Source of the DNA: Bradyrhizobium ivorense
Lineage (GTDB): Bacteria > Pseudomonadota > Alphaproteobacteria > Rhizobiales > Xanthobacteraceae
Assembly: GCF_900696085.1 (NCBI RefSeq)
Contig: NZ_CAADFC020000031.1
Location: forward strand, 19,092-83,091
Length of the DNA stretch: 64,000 nt
Reading direction: 5' to 3'
Shown here in pieces: positions 7,443 through 15,437 of this stretch. The position numbers and the translations under genes are program-made. Under the pieces are notes generated by a model. That model saw only the letters and a list, made by a program, of their open reading frames with translations. It searched no databases and was not told the DNA's origin. The stretch's first letter is position 1. Every line of letters starts with the position of its first letter.

Positions 7443-9020
7443 CTAACTCAAGCCGGCCCGGCGGAAGGCTTCCAGATAGTGTTCGCGGTCAGCCTCGTAT
7501 TTGAACGGCAAGTTCTTCCCGATCCAGGCCAGGGAAAAATCGGGCTGTCTGCGGAGCAGTTCCTGCAATGCAGCCGTTGCGATTTCGCCTTTTCCGGCCA
7601 TCGCAGCCGCTGCGGTCAGCATGCGGTATCCGGACACATGATCGGTGCGAAGCCGAATGCTGGCTCCCGCTAGGCGCATCGCCTCCTCGTAATTTCGTCC
7701 GACCAACTGGGCATGGGCGGCGATGCCGTTATAGATCGCCGCAAATGGATCGCGCGGGCTGAGGCGCAACGCTTTCGTGGTGGCGACGCCGGCTTCCTCC
7801 CAGTGGCCGCTGAACGTCAGCGCCAGGCCGTACACGCTCAGCGCCAGCGCAAAGCTTGGATTGAGCTTCAGCGCCAGCTCAAACTCGCCAAGCGCTTCGT
7901 CGAAACGTCGCAGCAGCACATGAACGCAACCCAGCGCATGGTGCGCCCAGGGATCCTCGCTGTCGGCGCGTACTGCCGCCAGCGCCGCGCGTTCGGCAAT
8001 CGGCACCGACGTCGCCATCTCGCTCCAGCCATTGTAGGCGCAAAAGGTGTGGCTGGCAGACAGAACGGCAAGCGCTTGTCCGTAGTACGGATCGATCGCA
8101 ATCGCCTTCTCCAGCAGTTCCTGGGCTTTGACATAGTCGGCTGGCGTGATCCGCCAGAAATGCGACATCGCCCGCATCACCAGACCCCAGGCGTCCATGC
8201 TGTCCGGGGTCTTGCGTTTGGAGTGAAAATGCTCCGCCGCATAGAGCTGCGGCTCGATCGACGCAACGATCGCCTCGGTGATCTCGTCCTGCACGGCAAA
8301 CACGTCGGCGAGGCTGCGATCGTAACGCTCCGCCCACAGGTGACTGCCGGTGGCGACGTCGTTGAGCTGCGCGGTGATACGCACGCGATCGCCTTCCTTG
8401 CGCACGCTGCCTTCGATGACATAACCGACACCGAGGGTCTCTCCGACCTCCTTGATGTTGACGGACTTGCCCTTGTAGGCAAACGACGAGTTTCGCGCGA
8501 TCACGAAGAACCAGCGCAGCTTCGAGAGCGCGGTAATGAGATCCTCGCTGATGCCGTCGGAGAAATAATCCTGGTCCGGATCGTCGCTCATGTTGGCAAA
8601 AGGCAGTACGGCGATGGCGGGACGGTCGGGCAGAGGTAAGGCCGCAATTCGCTCGCTGGATTCGTTCAAAGCCGGCTCCGCGCAAAGCTCTCCGAGCTCG
8701 TCGTCCATCGGCGGCGTGCGGACTTCGCCGACGAAGCGCAGACCCTTGCGCGAAATGGTGCGGATCAGCTTCTGCTGCTGGCCGCTGTCGCCGACCGCCT
8801 TGCGCACGGCATAGATGCGGCTGGTCAGCGTCGCATCCGAGGTGACGCGGCCGCCCCACACCGAAGCAACCAGATCGTCCTTCGTGACGACGCGATCGCG
8901 ATTCTCGATCAGGTAGAGCAGAAGGTCGTAGACCTGGGGCTCGACGGCAATCAGTTCAGACCTGAGCCGGAGCTCGCGGGCGCTGGTATCAAGCACGTAA
9001 TCGGCGAAATGAAACTGCAT
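7443..9020 (-). CDS. Winged-helix / TolB-like / TPR regulator (CadC type)
   Basis: Residues 1-100 form an OmpR/PhoB-type winged helix (EPQVYDLLLYLIENRDRVVTKDDL ... RKAVGDSGQQQKLIRTISRKGLRFVG). Residues about 130-265 are a TolB-N-like module (AIAVLPFANMSDDPDQDYF ... EGSVRKEGDRVRITAQL ... HLWAERYDRSLADVF). The remainder is TPR-like helices (AIDPYYGQALAVLSASHTF, LKLNPSFALALSVYGLALTF). No membrane segment is visible between domains, unlike CadC itself, so a soluble regulator is likely. It is transcribed away from the RTX gene across a 268-bp gap, which makes control of the RTX/type I secretion operon plausible but unproven. A paralogue lies at 44991-46526. Confidence 0.88.
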   Translation of the reverse strand: MQFHFADYVLDTSARELRLRSELIAVEPQVYDLLLYLIENRDRVVTKDDLVASVWGGRVTSDATLTSRIYAVRKAVGDSGQQQKLIRTISRKGLRFVGEVRTPPMDDELGELCAEPALNESSERIAALPLPDRPAIAVLPFANMSDDPDQDYFSDGISEDLITALSKLRWFFVIARNSSFAYKGKSVNIKEVGETLGVGYVIEGSVRKEGDRVRITAQLNDVATGSHLWAERYDRSLADVFAVQDEITEAIVASIEPQLYAAEHFHSKRKTPDSMDAWGLVMRAMSHFWRITPADYVKAQELLEKAIAIDPYYGQALAVLSASHTFCAYNGWSEMATSVPIAERAALAAVRADSEDPWAHHALGCVHVLLRRFDEALGEFELALKLNPSFALALSVYGLALTFSGHWEEAGVATTKALRLSPRDPFAAIYNGIAAHAQLVGRNYEEAMRLAGASIRLRTDHVSGYRMLTAAAAMAGKGEIATAALQELLRRQPDFSLAWIGKNLPFKYEADREHYLEAFRRAGLS

Positions 9021-9288
9021 GCTCGTATCCTGGACCGGATTGCCGCGATGGCCTGTCGCGATTTGGACCGCATCGACCGTGGTTGCAACCCGTCTTTGGT
9101 GCGCCGCGGCGCGTGCTCGCCGCGTCCGGCTGGGGGCTCAGGCGATCACGGCCCGATCACAATAGCACAATCAGGAAATCAGCAGGGCTTCTTCAGGCAA
9201 ATCACGGCGTTCTCAAGGCCGGCTTCAAGCCTGTCATCCTCTTCGCGGCTAAGCATCGGTCGAGGGGCATGAAAGAAGGATGACGACC

Positions 9289-10902
9289 ATGGCTATCAAA
9301 GCTGGTTTTTCTCCGACCACCGGCCTGCTGTCGGTGTTCGACGACAATCTCAACAACTCGATCACCGTGACCCGCTCCGCGGCCGGAACGATCCTCGTTA
9401 ACGGCGGCGCGGTCGCGGTCACGAGGGGTACCTCGACGGTCGCGAACACCTCCTTGATCCAGGTGTTCGGCACCGGCGGCAACGACACAATCGCGCTGGA
9501 CGAGGCCAACGGTGCACTCCCGGCAGCTCAGCTGTTCGGGGGGGCCGGCAACGACGTCATCACCGGCGGCTCCGGCAACGATCAGTTGTTCGGCGGCGCG
9601 GGCGACGACACCCTGATCGGCAAGGGCGGCAACGACTTGCTGTTCGGCGGCGGAGGCAACGACACGCTGGTTGGCGGCGCGGGCGACGACCAGATGTTCG
9701 GAGGGGCCGGCAACGATGTCATGGTCTGGAATCCGGGCGATGGCACCGACCTGATGGAAGGCGGCGACGGCATCGACACCGCCCAGATCAACGGCGGCAA
9801 CGGCGCCGAAAACTTCACCCTCACCGCCAACGGGTCCCGCGTACGATTCGATCGCATCAGCCCGGCGCCGTTCTCGCTCGACATCGGCACCACCGAGAAC
9901 CTCGTGCTCAACATGAATGGCGGCGACGATGTCTTCACCGCTGGAAACGGGCTTGCCAACTTGATCTCGCTAACCGTGGATGGCGGTGCCGGCAATGACT
10001 CCATCACCGGCGGCGACGGCAACGACAGGCTGCTCGGCGGTGACGGCAACGACACTATCATCGGCGGCCGCGGCAACGATCAGCTGTTCGGCGGCGCCGG
10101 CGACGATACCTTCATCTGGAATCCGGGTGACGGCAGCGACAAGGTCGACGGCGGTGCGGGCAACGACACCCTGGTGTTCAACGGCGCCAATCTGACCGAG
10201 AACATGACCATCTCGGCCGATGGCAGCGGCGCCACCCTCACCCGCGACATCGGCACGGTCTCGATGAACCTCACCGGCATCGAGACCATCGATGTCAATG
10301 CGCTAGCTGGTGCGGACACCATCACCGTCAATGACCTGACCGGCACCAGCGTCAGTCAGGTCAACATCAACCTCGGCGGCAATGACGCCCAGCCGGACAC
10401 GGTTGTGCTCAACGCGACCAACGGTGACGACGCGATCAATGTCACCGAAAACAACGGCGTCATCACGGTGACGGGTCTTGCGACCGACGTGACCATCTCC
10501 AACGTCGGCGCCGGCGACCGTCTCGTCATCAACGGCCTCGGCGGCGACGATGTGATCTCGGCTTCCGGACTGCGCAACGGCATCCTGCTCACCGCCAATG
10601 GCGGCGGCGGCGACGATGTCCTGATCGGCGGGAACGGCAGCGAGATCCTCAGCGGCGGCGCGGGCGATGACATTCTGCTCGGCGGCAGCCCGCAGAACGT
10701 CCTCGATGGCGGTGCGGGACACGACGTCGTGATCCCGGGCGCGGCGCCAGGCCTCACGCATACGGCGGCGGCAAGCGCGAGCTTGCTCCGCCAGTTCATG
10801 GCGTCGAGCTTCGTCTCGGCGGGAGCGGATCACGGCGCGATGCCCGCCGCCGAGCCGCCGTTGAGCCAGCAGCCGCAGCTCGCTCAGCCGCACGCCGCCT
10901 GA
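9289..10902 (+). CDS. RTX (hemolysin-type calcium-binding repeat) secreted protein
   Basis: Glycine/aspartate nonapeptide repeats (GGxGxDxLx) occur in three blocks: about residues 85-160, 235-300 and 430-485. Such repeats bind calcium and fold after type I export. Between the blocks are beta-rich spacers (FTLTANGSRVRFDRI, MTISADGSGATLTRDIG), and the central part carries degenerate repeats. There is no N-terminal signal peptide, as expected for type I substrates, and no catalytic domain is recognisable, so this is more likely an adhesin or surface-layer-type protein than an enzyme. I chose ATG 9289 because the AGAAGG site is correctly spaced for it; ATG 9280 abuts that site. The secretion ATPase gene follows after 29 bp. 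Confidence 0.88.
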   Translation: MAIKAGFSPTTGLLSVFDDNLNNSITVTRSAAGTILVNGGAVAVTRGTSTVANTSLIQVFGTGGNDTIALDEANGALPAAQLFGGAGNDVITGGSGNDQLFGGAGDDTLIGKGGNDLLFGGGGNDTLVGGAGDDQMFGGAGNDVMVWNPGDGTDLMEGGDGIDTAQINGGNGAENFTLTANGSRVRFDRISPAPFSLDIGTTENLVLNMNGGDDVFTAGNGLANLISLTVDGGAGNDSITGGDGNDRLLGGDGNDTIIGGRGNDQLFGGAGDDTFIWNPGDGSDKVDGGAGNDTLVFNGANLTENMTISADGSGATLTRDIGTVSMNLTGIETIDVNALAGADTITVNDLTGTSVSQVNINLGGNDAQPDTVVLNATNGDDAINVTENNGVITVTGLATDVTISNVGAGDRLVINGLGGDDVISASGLRNGILLTANGGGGDDVLIGGNGSEILSGGAGDDILLGGSPQNVLDGGAGHDVVIPGAAPGLTHTAAASASLLRQFMASSFVSAGADHGAMPAAEPPLSQQPQLAQPHAA

Positions 10903-10931
10903 CGCCGGCGACCTCGTCCTGGAGAACAACC

Positions 10932-13073
10932 ATGAGCATCGAAACCAATGGTGCGAGACCGACCGACCCGGGTCTCGAAATCCTCGTAACGCTGCTGCAT
11001 CTCCAGGGCGTTGCGGCCGACGCCGGACAGATCAAGCATCGGCTGGGAACGGACAGGATCGGCGCAGCGGATATGCTCCGCTGCGCCAGGGATCTCGGCC
11101 TCAAGGCCCGTGCCTACCGAACCGATTGGTCGCGGCTCGGCGGTACGCCCTTGCCCGCCATCGCGTCCCTGCGCGATGGCGGATTCCTTCTCCTTGCCAA
11201 GGCAGATGCGGACCGGGTGCTGGTGCAGTCGCCGCTGGCGCCGCGGCCAGTATTGATGTCACGGGACGAACTCCTCGCCATCTGGGATGGGCAGCTGATC
11301 CTGATGACCCGACGTGCCGGATTGTCCGACATGGCGCGGCGATTCGACATCAGCTGGTTCGTCGCCGCGATCCAGAAATACCGGCATTTGCTGGGTGAAG
11401 TGCTGGTCGCCTCATTCTTCCTGCAATTGCTCGGCCTGGTTTCGCCGCTGTTCTTCCAGGTGGTCATCGACAAGGTGCTGGTGCATCGATCGCTGAGCAC
11501 ACTCGATGTCCTCGTGCTCGGGCTGGTGACGATCTCGGCTTTCGAGACCGTGCTGGGAATCCTGAGGACCTATCTGTTCGCGCACACCACCAACCGCATC
11601 GACGTCGAACTCGGCGCACGGCTGTTTCGGCAATTGTTGGCTTTGCCGATGGCCTATTTTCAGGCGCGGCGCGTCGGCGATTCGGTGACCAGAGTTCGCG
11701 AGCTGGAAAACATCCGGAACTTCCTCACCAGCTCGGCGCTGACGCTGCTCATCGACCTGTCCTTCACCTTCGTCTTCCTCAGCGTGATGTTCTTCTACTC
11801 GCCGCTGCTCAGCTGGATCGTGCTGGGCTCGTTCCCGTTCTATATCGCGATCTCCGCCGGAGCGACGCCGCTGTTCCGGCAGAGGCTGGACGAGAAATTC
11901 CGCCGCGGCGCCGAGAACCAGGCCTTCCTGGTCGAGAGCGTCACCGGGATCGAGACGGTCAAGGCCATGGCGGTCGAGCCGCAGATGCAACGGCGCTGGG
12001 AAGAGCAGCTCGCAGGCTATGTGGCTGCGAGTTTCCGAGTCCTGAGCCTCGGCAACAGTGCAAGCCAGACGGTGCAGCTCGTCAGCAAACTCGTCACCGC
12101 AAGTATCCTCTACTGTGGCGCAAGGCTCGTGATCGACGGCAGCCTTTCCGTGGGCGAGCTGGTCGCCTTCAACATCCTCGCCGGCAGGGTGAGTACGCCG
12201 GTGCTGCGTCTCGCGCAGCTCTGGCAGGATTTTCACCAGGCGCGCCTGTCGATCGCACGGCTCGGTGACATTCTCAACACCGCCGCCGAGCCGACCTATT
12301 CGGCGGGGCGGGCGCGGCTGCCGGCGATCCGGGGCGACATCAAGTTCGACCACGTCTCGTTCCGCTATCGCGTAGACGGGGAGGAAGTCCTACGCGACGT
12401 CTCGTTCGAGGTGCCGGCAGGCCAGACCGTCGGCGTTGTGGGACCTTCCGGGTCCGGCAAGAGCACGTTCGCCAAGCTGGTCCAGCGGCTTTACCTTCCG
12501 GAACGCGGACGCGTGCTGGTCGACGGATTGGATCTCGCGATGGCCGACTCCGCTTGGCTGCGCCGCCAGATCGGCGTCGTGCTGCAGGAAAACATGTTGT
12601 TCAACCGCTCGGTGCGCGACAACATCGCGCTTGCCGATCCGGCGATGCCGATGGAGCGCGTGATCGCGGCGGCGCGACTTGCGGGCGCGCATGAATTCAT
12701 CCTCGAACTCGCAGAAGGCTATGACACCATGGTCGGCGAACGCGGTTCGACTCTATCCGGCGGCCAGCGCCAGCGGATTGCCATTGCGCGGGCCCTCGTC
12801 ACCGACCCGCGCATCCTGATCTTCGACGAAGCGACCAGCGCGCTGGACTACGAGAGCGAACGAATCATTCAACAAAACATGAAGGATATCGCCAACGGGC
12901 GGACCGTGCTGGTGATCGCGCACCGACTGTCGACGGTGCGGACGGCGGACCGCATCGTGACGCTCGATCGCGGCCGCCTGGTCGAGGATGGCAGCCACGA
13001 CACATTGATCAAGACCGGCGGCCGCTATGCGTCGCTGCATCGGTTGCAGGGAGGATTCCATGAGGTCGGCTGA
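10932..13073 (+). CDS. Type I secretion ABC exporter, HlyB type
   Basis: The 713-residue protein has an N-terminal C39-like domain (residues about 12-130) in which the catalytic Cys position of peptidase C39 is not Cys (DPGLEILVTLLHLQG). This is the hallmark of HlyB-type exporters that bind but do not cleave their RTX substrate. A six-helix ABC membrane domain follows (LGEVLVASFFLQLLGLVSPL onward). The ATPase domain has Walker A GPSGSGKST, signature LSGGQRQRIAIARAL, Walker B ILIFDEATSALD and the H-loop IAHRLST. It lies directly behind the RTX gene and overlaps the membrane-fusion gene by 14 bp. No TolC-type outer-membrane partner is encoded nearby. Confidence 0.94.
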   Translation: MSIETNGARPTDPGLEILVTLLHLQGVAADAGQIKHRLGTDRIGAADMLRCARDLGLKARAYRTDWSRLGGTPLPAIASLRDGGFLLLAKADADRVLVQSPLAPRPVLMSRDELLAIWDGQLILMTRRAGLSDMARRFDISWFVAAIQKYRHLLGEVLVASFFLQLLGLVSPLFFQVVIDKVLVHRSLSTLDVLVLGLVTISAFETVLGILRTYLFAHTTNRIDVELGARLFRQLLALPMAYFQARRVGDSVTRVRELENIRNFLTSSALTLLIDLSFTFVFLSVMFFYSPLLSWIVLGSFPFYIAISAGATPLFRQRLDEKFRRGAENQAFLVESVTGIETVKAMAVEPQMQRRWEEQLAGYVAASFRVLSLGNSASQTVQLVSKLVTASILYCGARLVIDGSLSVGELVAFNILAGRVSTPVLRLAQLWQDFHQARLSIARLGDILNTAAEPTYSAGRARLPAIRGDIKFDHVSFRYRVDGEEVLRDVSFEVPAGQTVGVVGPSGSGKSTFAKLVQRLYLPERGRVLVDGLDLAMADSAWLRRQIGVVLQENMLFNRSVRDNIALADPAMPMERVIAAARLAGAHEFILELAEGYDTMVGERGSTLSGGQRQRIAIARALVTDPRILIFDEATSALDYESERIIQQNMKDIANGRTVLVIAHRLSTVRTADRIVTLDRGRLVEDGSHDTLIKTGGRYASLHRLQGGFHEVG

Positions 13074-14508
13074 ACTCGCGGGGCCTAAACCGTCAGTACA
13101 ACACGCGATCGCGTTCCGCAGTCCGCGAGGGAGGCGCCGCGAAGAGCTGGCATTTCTCCCCGCCGCGCTTGAAATCGTGGAGACGCCGCCATCGCCGCTC
13201 GGTCGCGCGATCGGCAGTGCGATCGTAGTCTTGTTCTGCCTGGCCCTGGTTTGGGCCTGGTGGGGCACGGTCGATATCGTCGCGTCGGCCACCGGAAAAG
13301 TCCTTCCCAGCAGTCGCGTCAAGATCATCCAGCCTTTCGAGACCGCCGTCGTGCGCTCCATTCGGGTGCAGGACGGCCAGGTGGTCAACGCCGGCGACGT
13401 CCTGATCGAGCTCGATCCGACCGCGAACGAGGCGGAGCGAGATCATCTGCGCAACGACCTCCTTGCCGAGCGGCTCAATATCGCACGTTTGCGCGCGGCA
13501 CTTTCGGAGAATCCAGCGGCCGATTTCATGCCGTCGGCCGGCGTAGATCCGGAGCTGATCAGCACGCAGCGCCAGCTGCTGCTTAATCAGGTGACTGAGC
13601 ATCGCGCCAAGATCGCCGCGCTCGCGCGACAGCAAGCTCAGAAGGAAGCCGAACTGGCCACTACAGGGGCGACGATCCACAAGCTGGAGACCATCATTCC
13701 GGTCATTCAATCACGCGTCGATATCCGCAAGACGCTTGTGGAGAAGGAATTGGGCTCGAAGCTGACCTATTTCGAGGTGTTCCAGCTCCTGGTCGAGCAG
13801 CAGCAGGAACTCGTGGTTCAGACCAGTCACTTGCACGAGACGGAAGCGGCCATCGCAGCGATTCGCGAGACGCGCAGCCAGGCGGCGGCGGAGTATCGGC
13901 ACACGATCTCCGACGACCTCGCCAAGGCCGAACAGAAAGCGAGCGGTCTCGCCCAGGACCTGATCAAGGCCGAGCAAAGAACGAAGCTGCAGCAGTTGAG
14001 GGCGCCGGTGGACGGCGTGGTGCAGCAGCTTGCGATTCACACCGTCGGCGGCGTCGTGACGCCGGCGCAGCAGCTGCTGGTGGTGGTGCCGAGCGAGAGC
14101 CGGCTCGAGATCGAGGCCATGGTGTCGAACAGCGATATCGGCTTCGTCCATGCCGGACAACAAGCCGAGATCAAGGTCGATACCTTCAATTTCACCCGCT
14201 ACGGCTTGTTGCATGGCGAGGTGCTGTCGGTGTCGCAGGACGCCGTGATCCGCGACCGCCCGCAGGATCGCGCCGGCGGTCGGGCGCTGGATACGACAAA
14301 CGAGACCAGCGAGCCGAAAGGGCAGGAGCTAAACTACAGCGCGAGAGTCTCGCTCGATTATGTCCAGATGCAGATCGACGACAGGATGGTCAAACTGTCG
14401 CCCGGCATGGCTGTCACGGTGGAGATCAAGACGGGATCGCGGACCATCCTGAGCTATCTGTTGTCGCCGCTCCGCCGCTATCGGCATGAAACTTTGCGGG
14501 AGCGCTAG
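13060..14508 (+). CDS. Type I secretion membrane-fusion protein, HlyD family
   Basis: A short cytoplasmic N-terminus is followed by one membrane helix (AIGSAIVVLFCLALVWAWWG). The first half-lipoyl/barrel-sandwich strand comes next (GKVLPSSRVKIIQPFETAVVRSI, RVQDGQVVNAGDVLIELDP). Then there is a long coiled-coil hairpin, about residues 125-330, rich in Glu, Gln and Ala. The second lipoyl part (LRAPVDGVVQQLAIHTVGGVV) and the C-terminal beta domain ending in PGMAVTVEIKTGSRTILSYL complete the fold. The start at 13060 follows a GGGAGG site and overlaps the exporter gene. The protein would bridge the inner-membrane exporter to a TolC-like channel encoded elsewhere. Confidence 0.93.
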   Translation: MRSAELAGPKPSVQHAIAFRSPRGRRREELAFLPAALEIVETPPSPLGRAIGSAIVVLFCLALVWAWWGTVDIVASATGKVLPSSRVKIIQPFETAVVRSIRVQDGQVVNAGDVLIELDPTANEAERDHLRNDLLAERLNIARLRAALSENPAADFMPSAGVDPELISTQRQLLLNQVTEHRAKIAALARQQAQKEAELATTGATIHKLETIIPVIQSRVDIRKTLVEKELGSKLTYFEVFQLLVEQQQELVVQTSHLHETEAAIAAIRETRSQAAAEYRHTISDDLAKAEQKASGLAQDLIKAEQRTKLQQLRAPVDGVVQQLAIHTVGGVVTPAQQLLVVVPSESRLEIEAMVSNSDIGFVHAGQQAEIKVDTFNFTRYGLLHGEVLSVSQDAVIRDRPQDRAGGRALDTTNETSEPKGQELNYSARVSLDYVQMQIDDRMVKLSPGMAVTVEIKTGSRTILSYLLSPLRRYRHETLRER

Positions 14509-14595
14509 CAGGCAGGGCAACGTTCGCTCTGATTTCGACAAGGCCGTTCAAACGCTGGAATAGCTCGATTTGGTGCTGTCGGCGGCGCTGTTTGG

Positions 14596-14767
14596 CTATC
14601 CGCCCGGCGCAAGGTCATCGACTTTCAACGCTACGACGTCGCAGCCGCGCAGCTTGCTGTCGATGGCGACGTTGAACAGCGCCAGATCGCGCATTCGGCC
14701 TTCGACCTGGAGCTTGGTTCGGATTGACCAAGCGTGCTTCGGACGGAGCGGCGGCTTTGCGCCGACG
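14596..14767 (-). pseudogene. Tyrosine recombinase/integrase fragment, second copy
   Basis: Read on the minus strand, the frame gives VGAKPPLRPKHAWSIRTKLQ, then MRDLALFNVAIDSKLRGCDV and VALKVDDLAPGG followed by a stop. This is the N-terminal DNA-binding part of the same recombinase family as the fragment at 1660-1800, extending further into the protein. Both ends are missing: homology begins abruptly at about 14767, exactly where a truncated ABC binding-protein gene starts on the other strand. No start codon or ribosome binding site is associated with it. Confidence 0.75.
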
Positions 14768-15207
14768 CCAGTTTCGACGAGGACTATCTCGAGCCGGGCG
14801 GCGTCTGCCCCGGATTGACCGCCGTGCGGCCGGCGTTCGTTCAGGCGCATCCCGAGATCGCGGAGCGGCTCATTGCCGTCGAAGCGATGGCACGAGAGGA
14901 GATACGGAAGAACCCGCAAGTCGGCGTGGATGCCTTCGTCAAGCAGCTGTCGGTAACGCCCGAGGTCGCGAAGGCGACACTCGATCGCGGGTGCTGCGGT
15001 CGCGTGCCGAGCTTTGCCGATCAGCTCGATCCATCGTCGCCTTTCTCGATGACGTCGAAGGATCGTGGTCTGGTCGGGAAGCTGTTTCTGGCAGGTGAGG
15101 TGCTTGCAGCGACCAGGGCGATTCCAATGCCGATCCCGCTGGAAAAGATCCAGGCGGCGGTCGATCCGAGCTACCTTCAGAACTACGTGAACTCCCAGCC
15201 AAAGTGA
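14767..15207 (+). pseudogene. ABC transporter substrate-binding protein, C-terminal fragment
   Basis: About 147 codons match the C-terminal part of periplasmic binding proteins of the aliphatic-sulfonate/nitrate/taurine (NMT1-like) class. Visible parts are FVQAHPEIAERLIAVEAMAR, KNPQVGVDAFVKQLSVTPEV, MTSKDRGLVGKLFLAGEV and the terminal SYLQNYVNSQPK. The signal peptide and N-terminal lobe are absent, and no permease or ATPase gene is adjacent. The break coincides with the end of the integrase fragment, so this is a rearrangement joint rather than a functional gene. Confidence 0.7.
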
Positions 15208-15437
15208 GTTCGAGCCACGTCCAATATCGAAAGCCGTCGCGCGTAGCTTTTCTCTGCAAAGGGGGGACCCGGTCGGCCGGGTGGCACTGACGGCCATTTC
15301 CGGAAGTACGAACTCGTTGGGGCGTGCCCATAGCCGACATTGCCGCGTTGGCTGCCCAAGTCGCGTGCGAGCGTCGAGGTGCCTTTTGCTAACCGACAAT
15401 CCAACTTCTTATCTGTAAATGTAACCTAACGTGGACA

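Noticed and set aside
7713..8639. A 308-codon plus-strand frame opposite the TolB/TPR regulator
   Set aside because: It is rich in Arg, His and Gln with no domain; the minus-strand protein has clear winged-helix and TPR motifs.
9550..10740. Possible tandem DNA repeat array in the RTX gene
   Set aside because: The periodicity follows the Gly/Asp nonapeptide repeats of the protein; there is no independent DNA repeat unit or CRISPR-like spacing.
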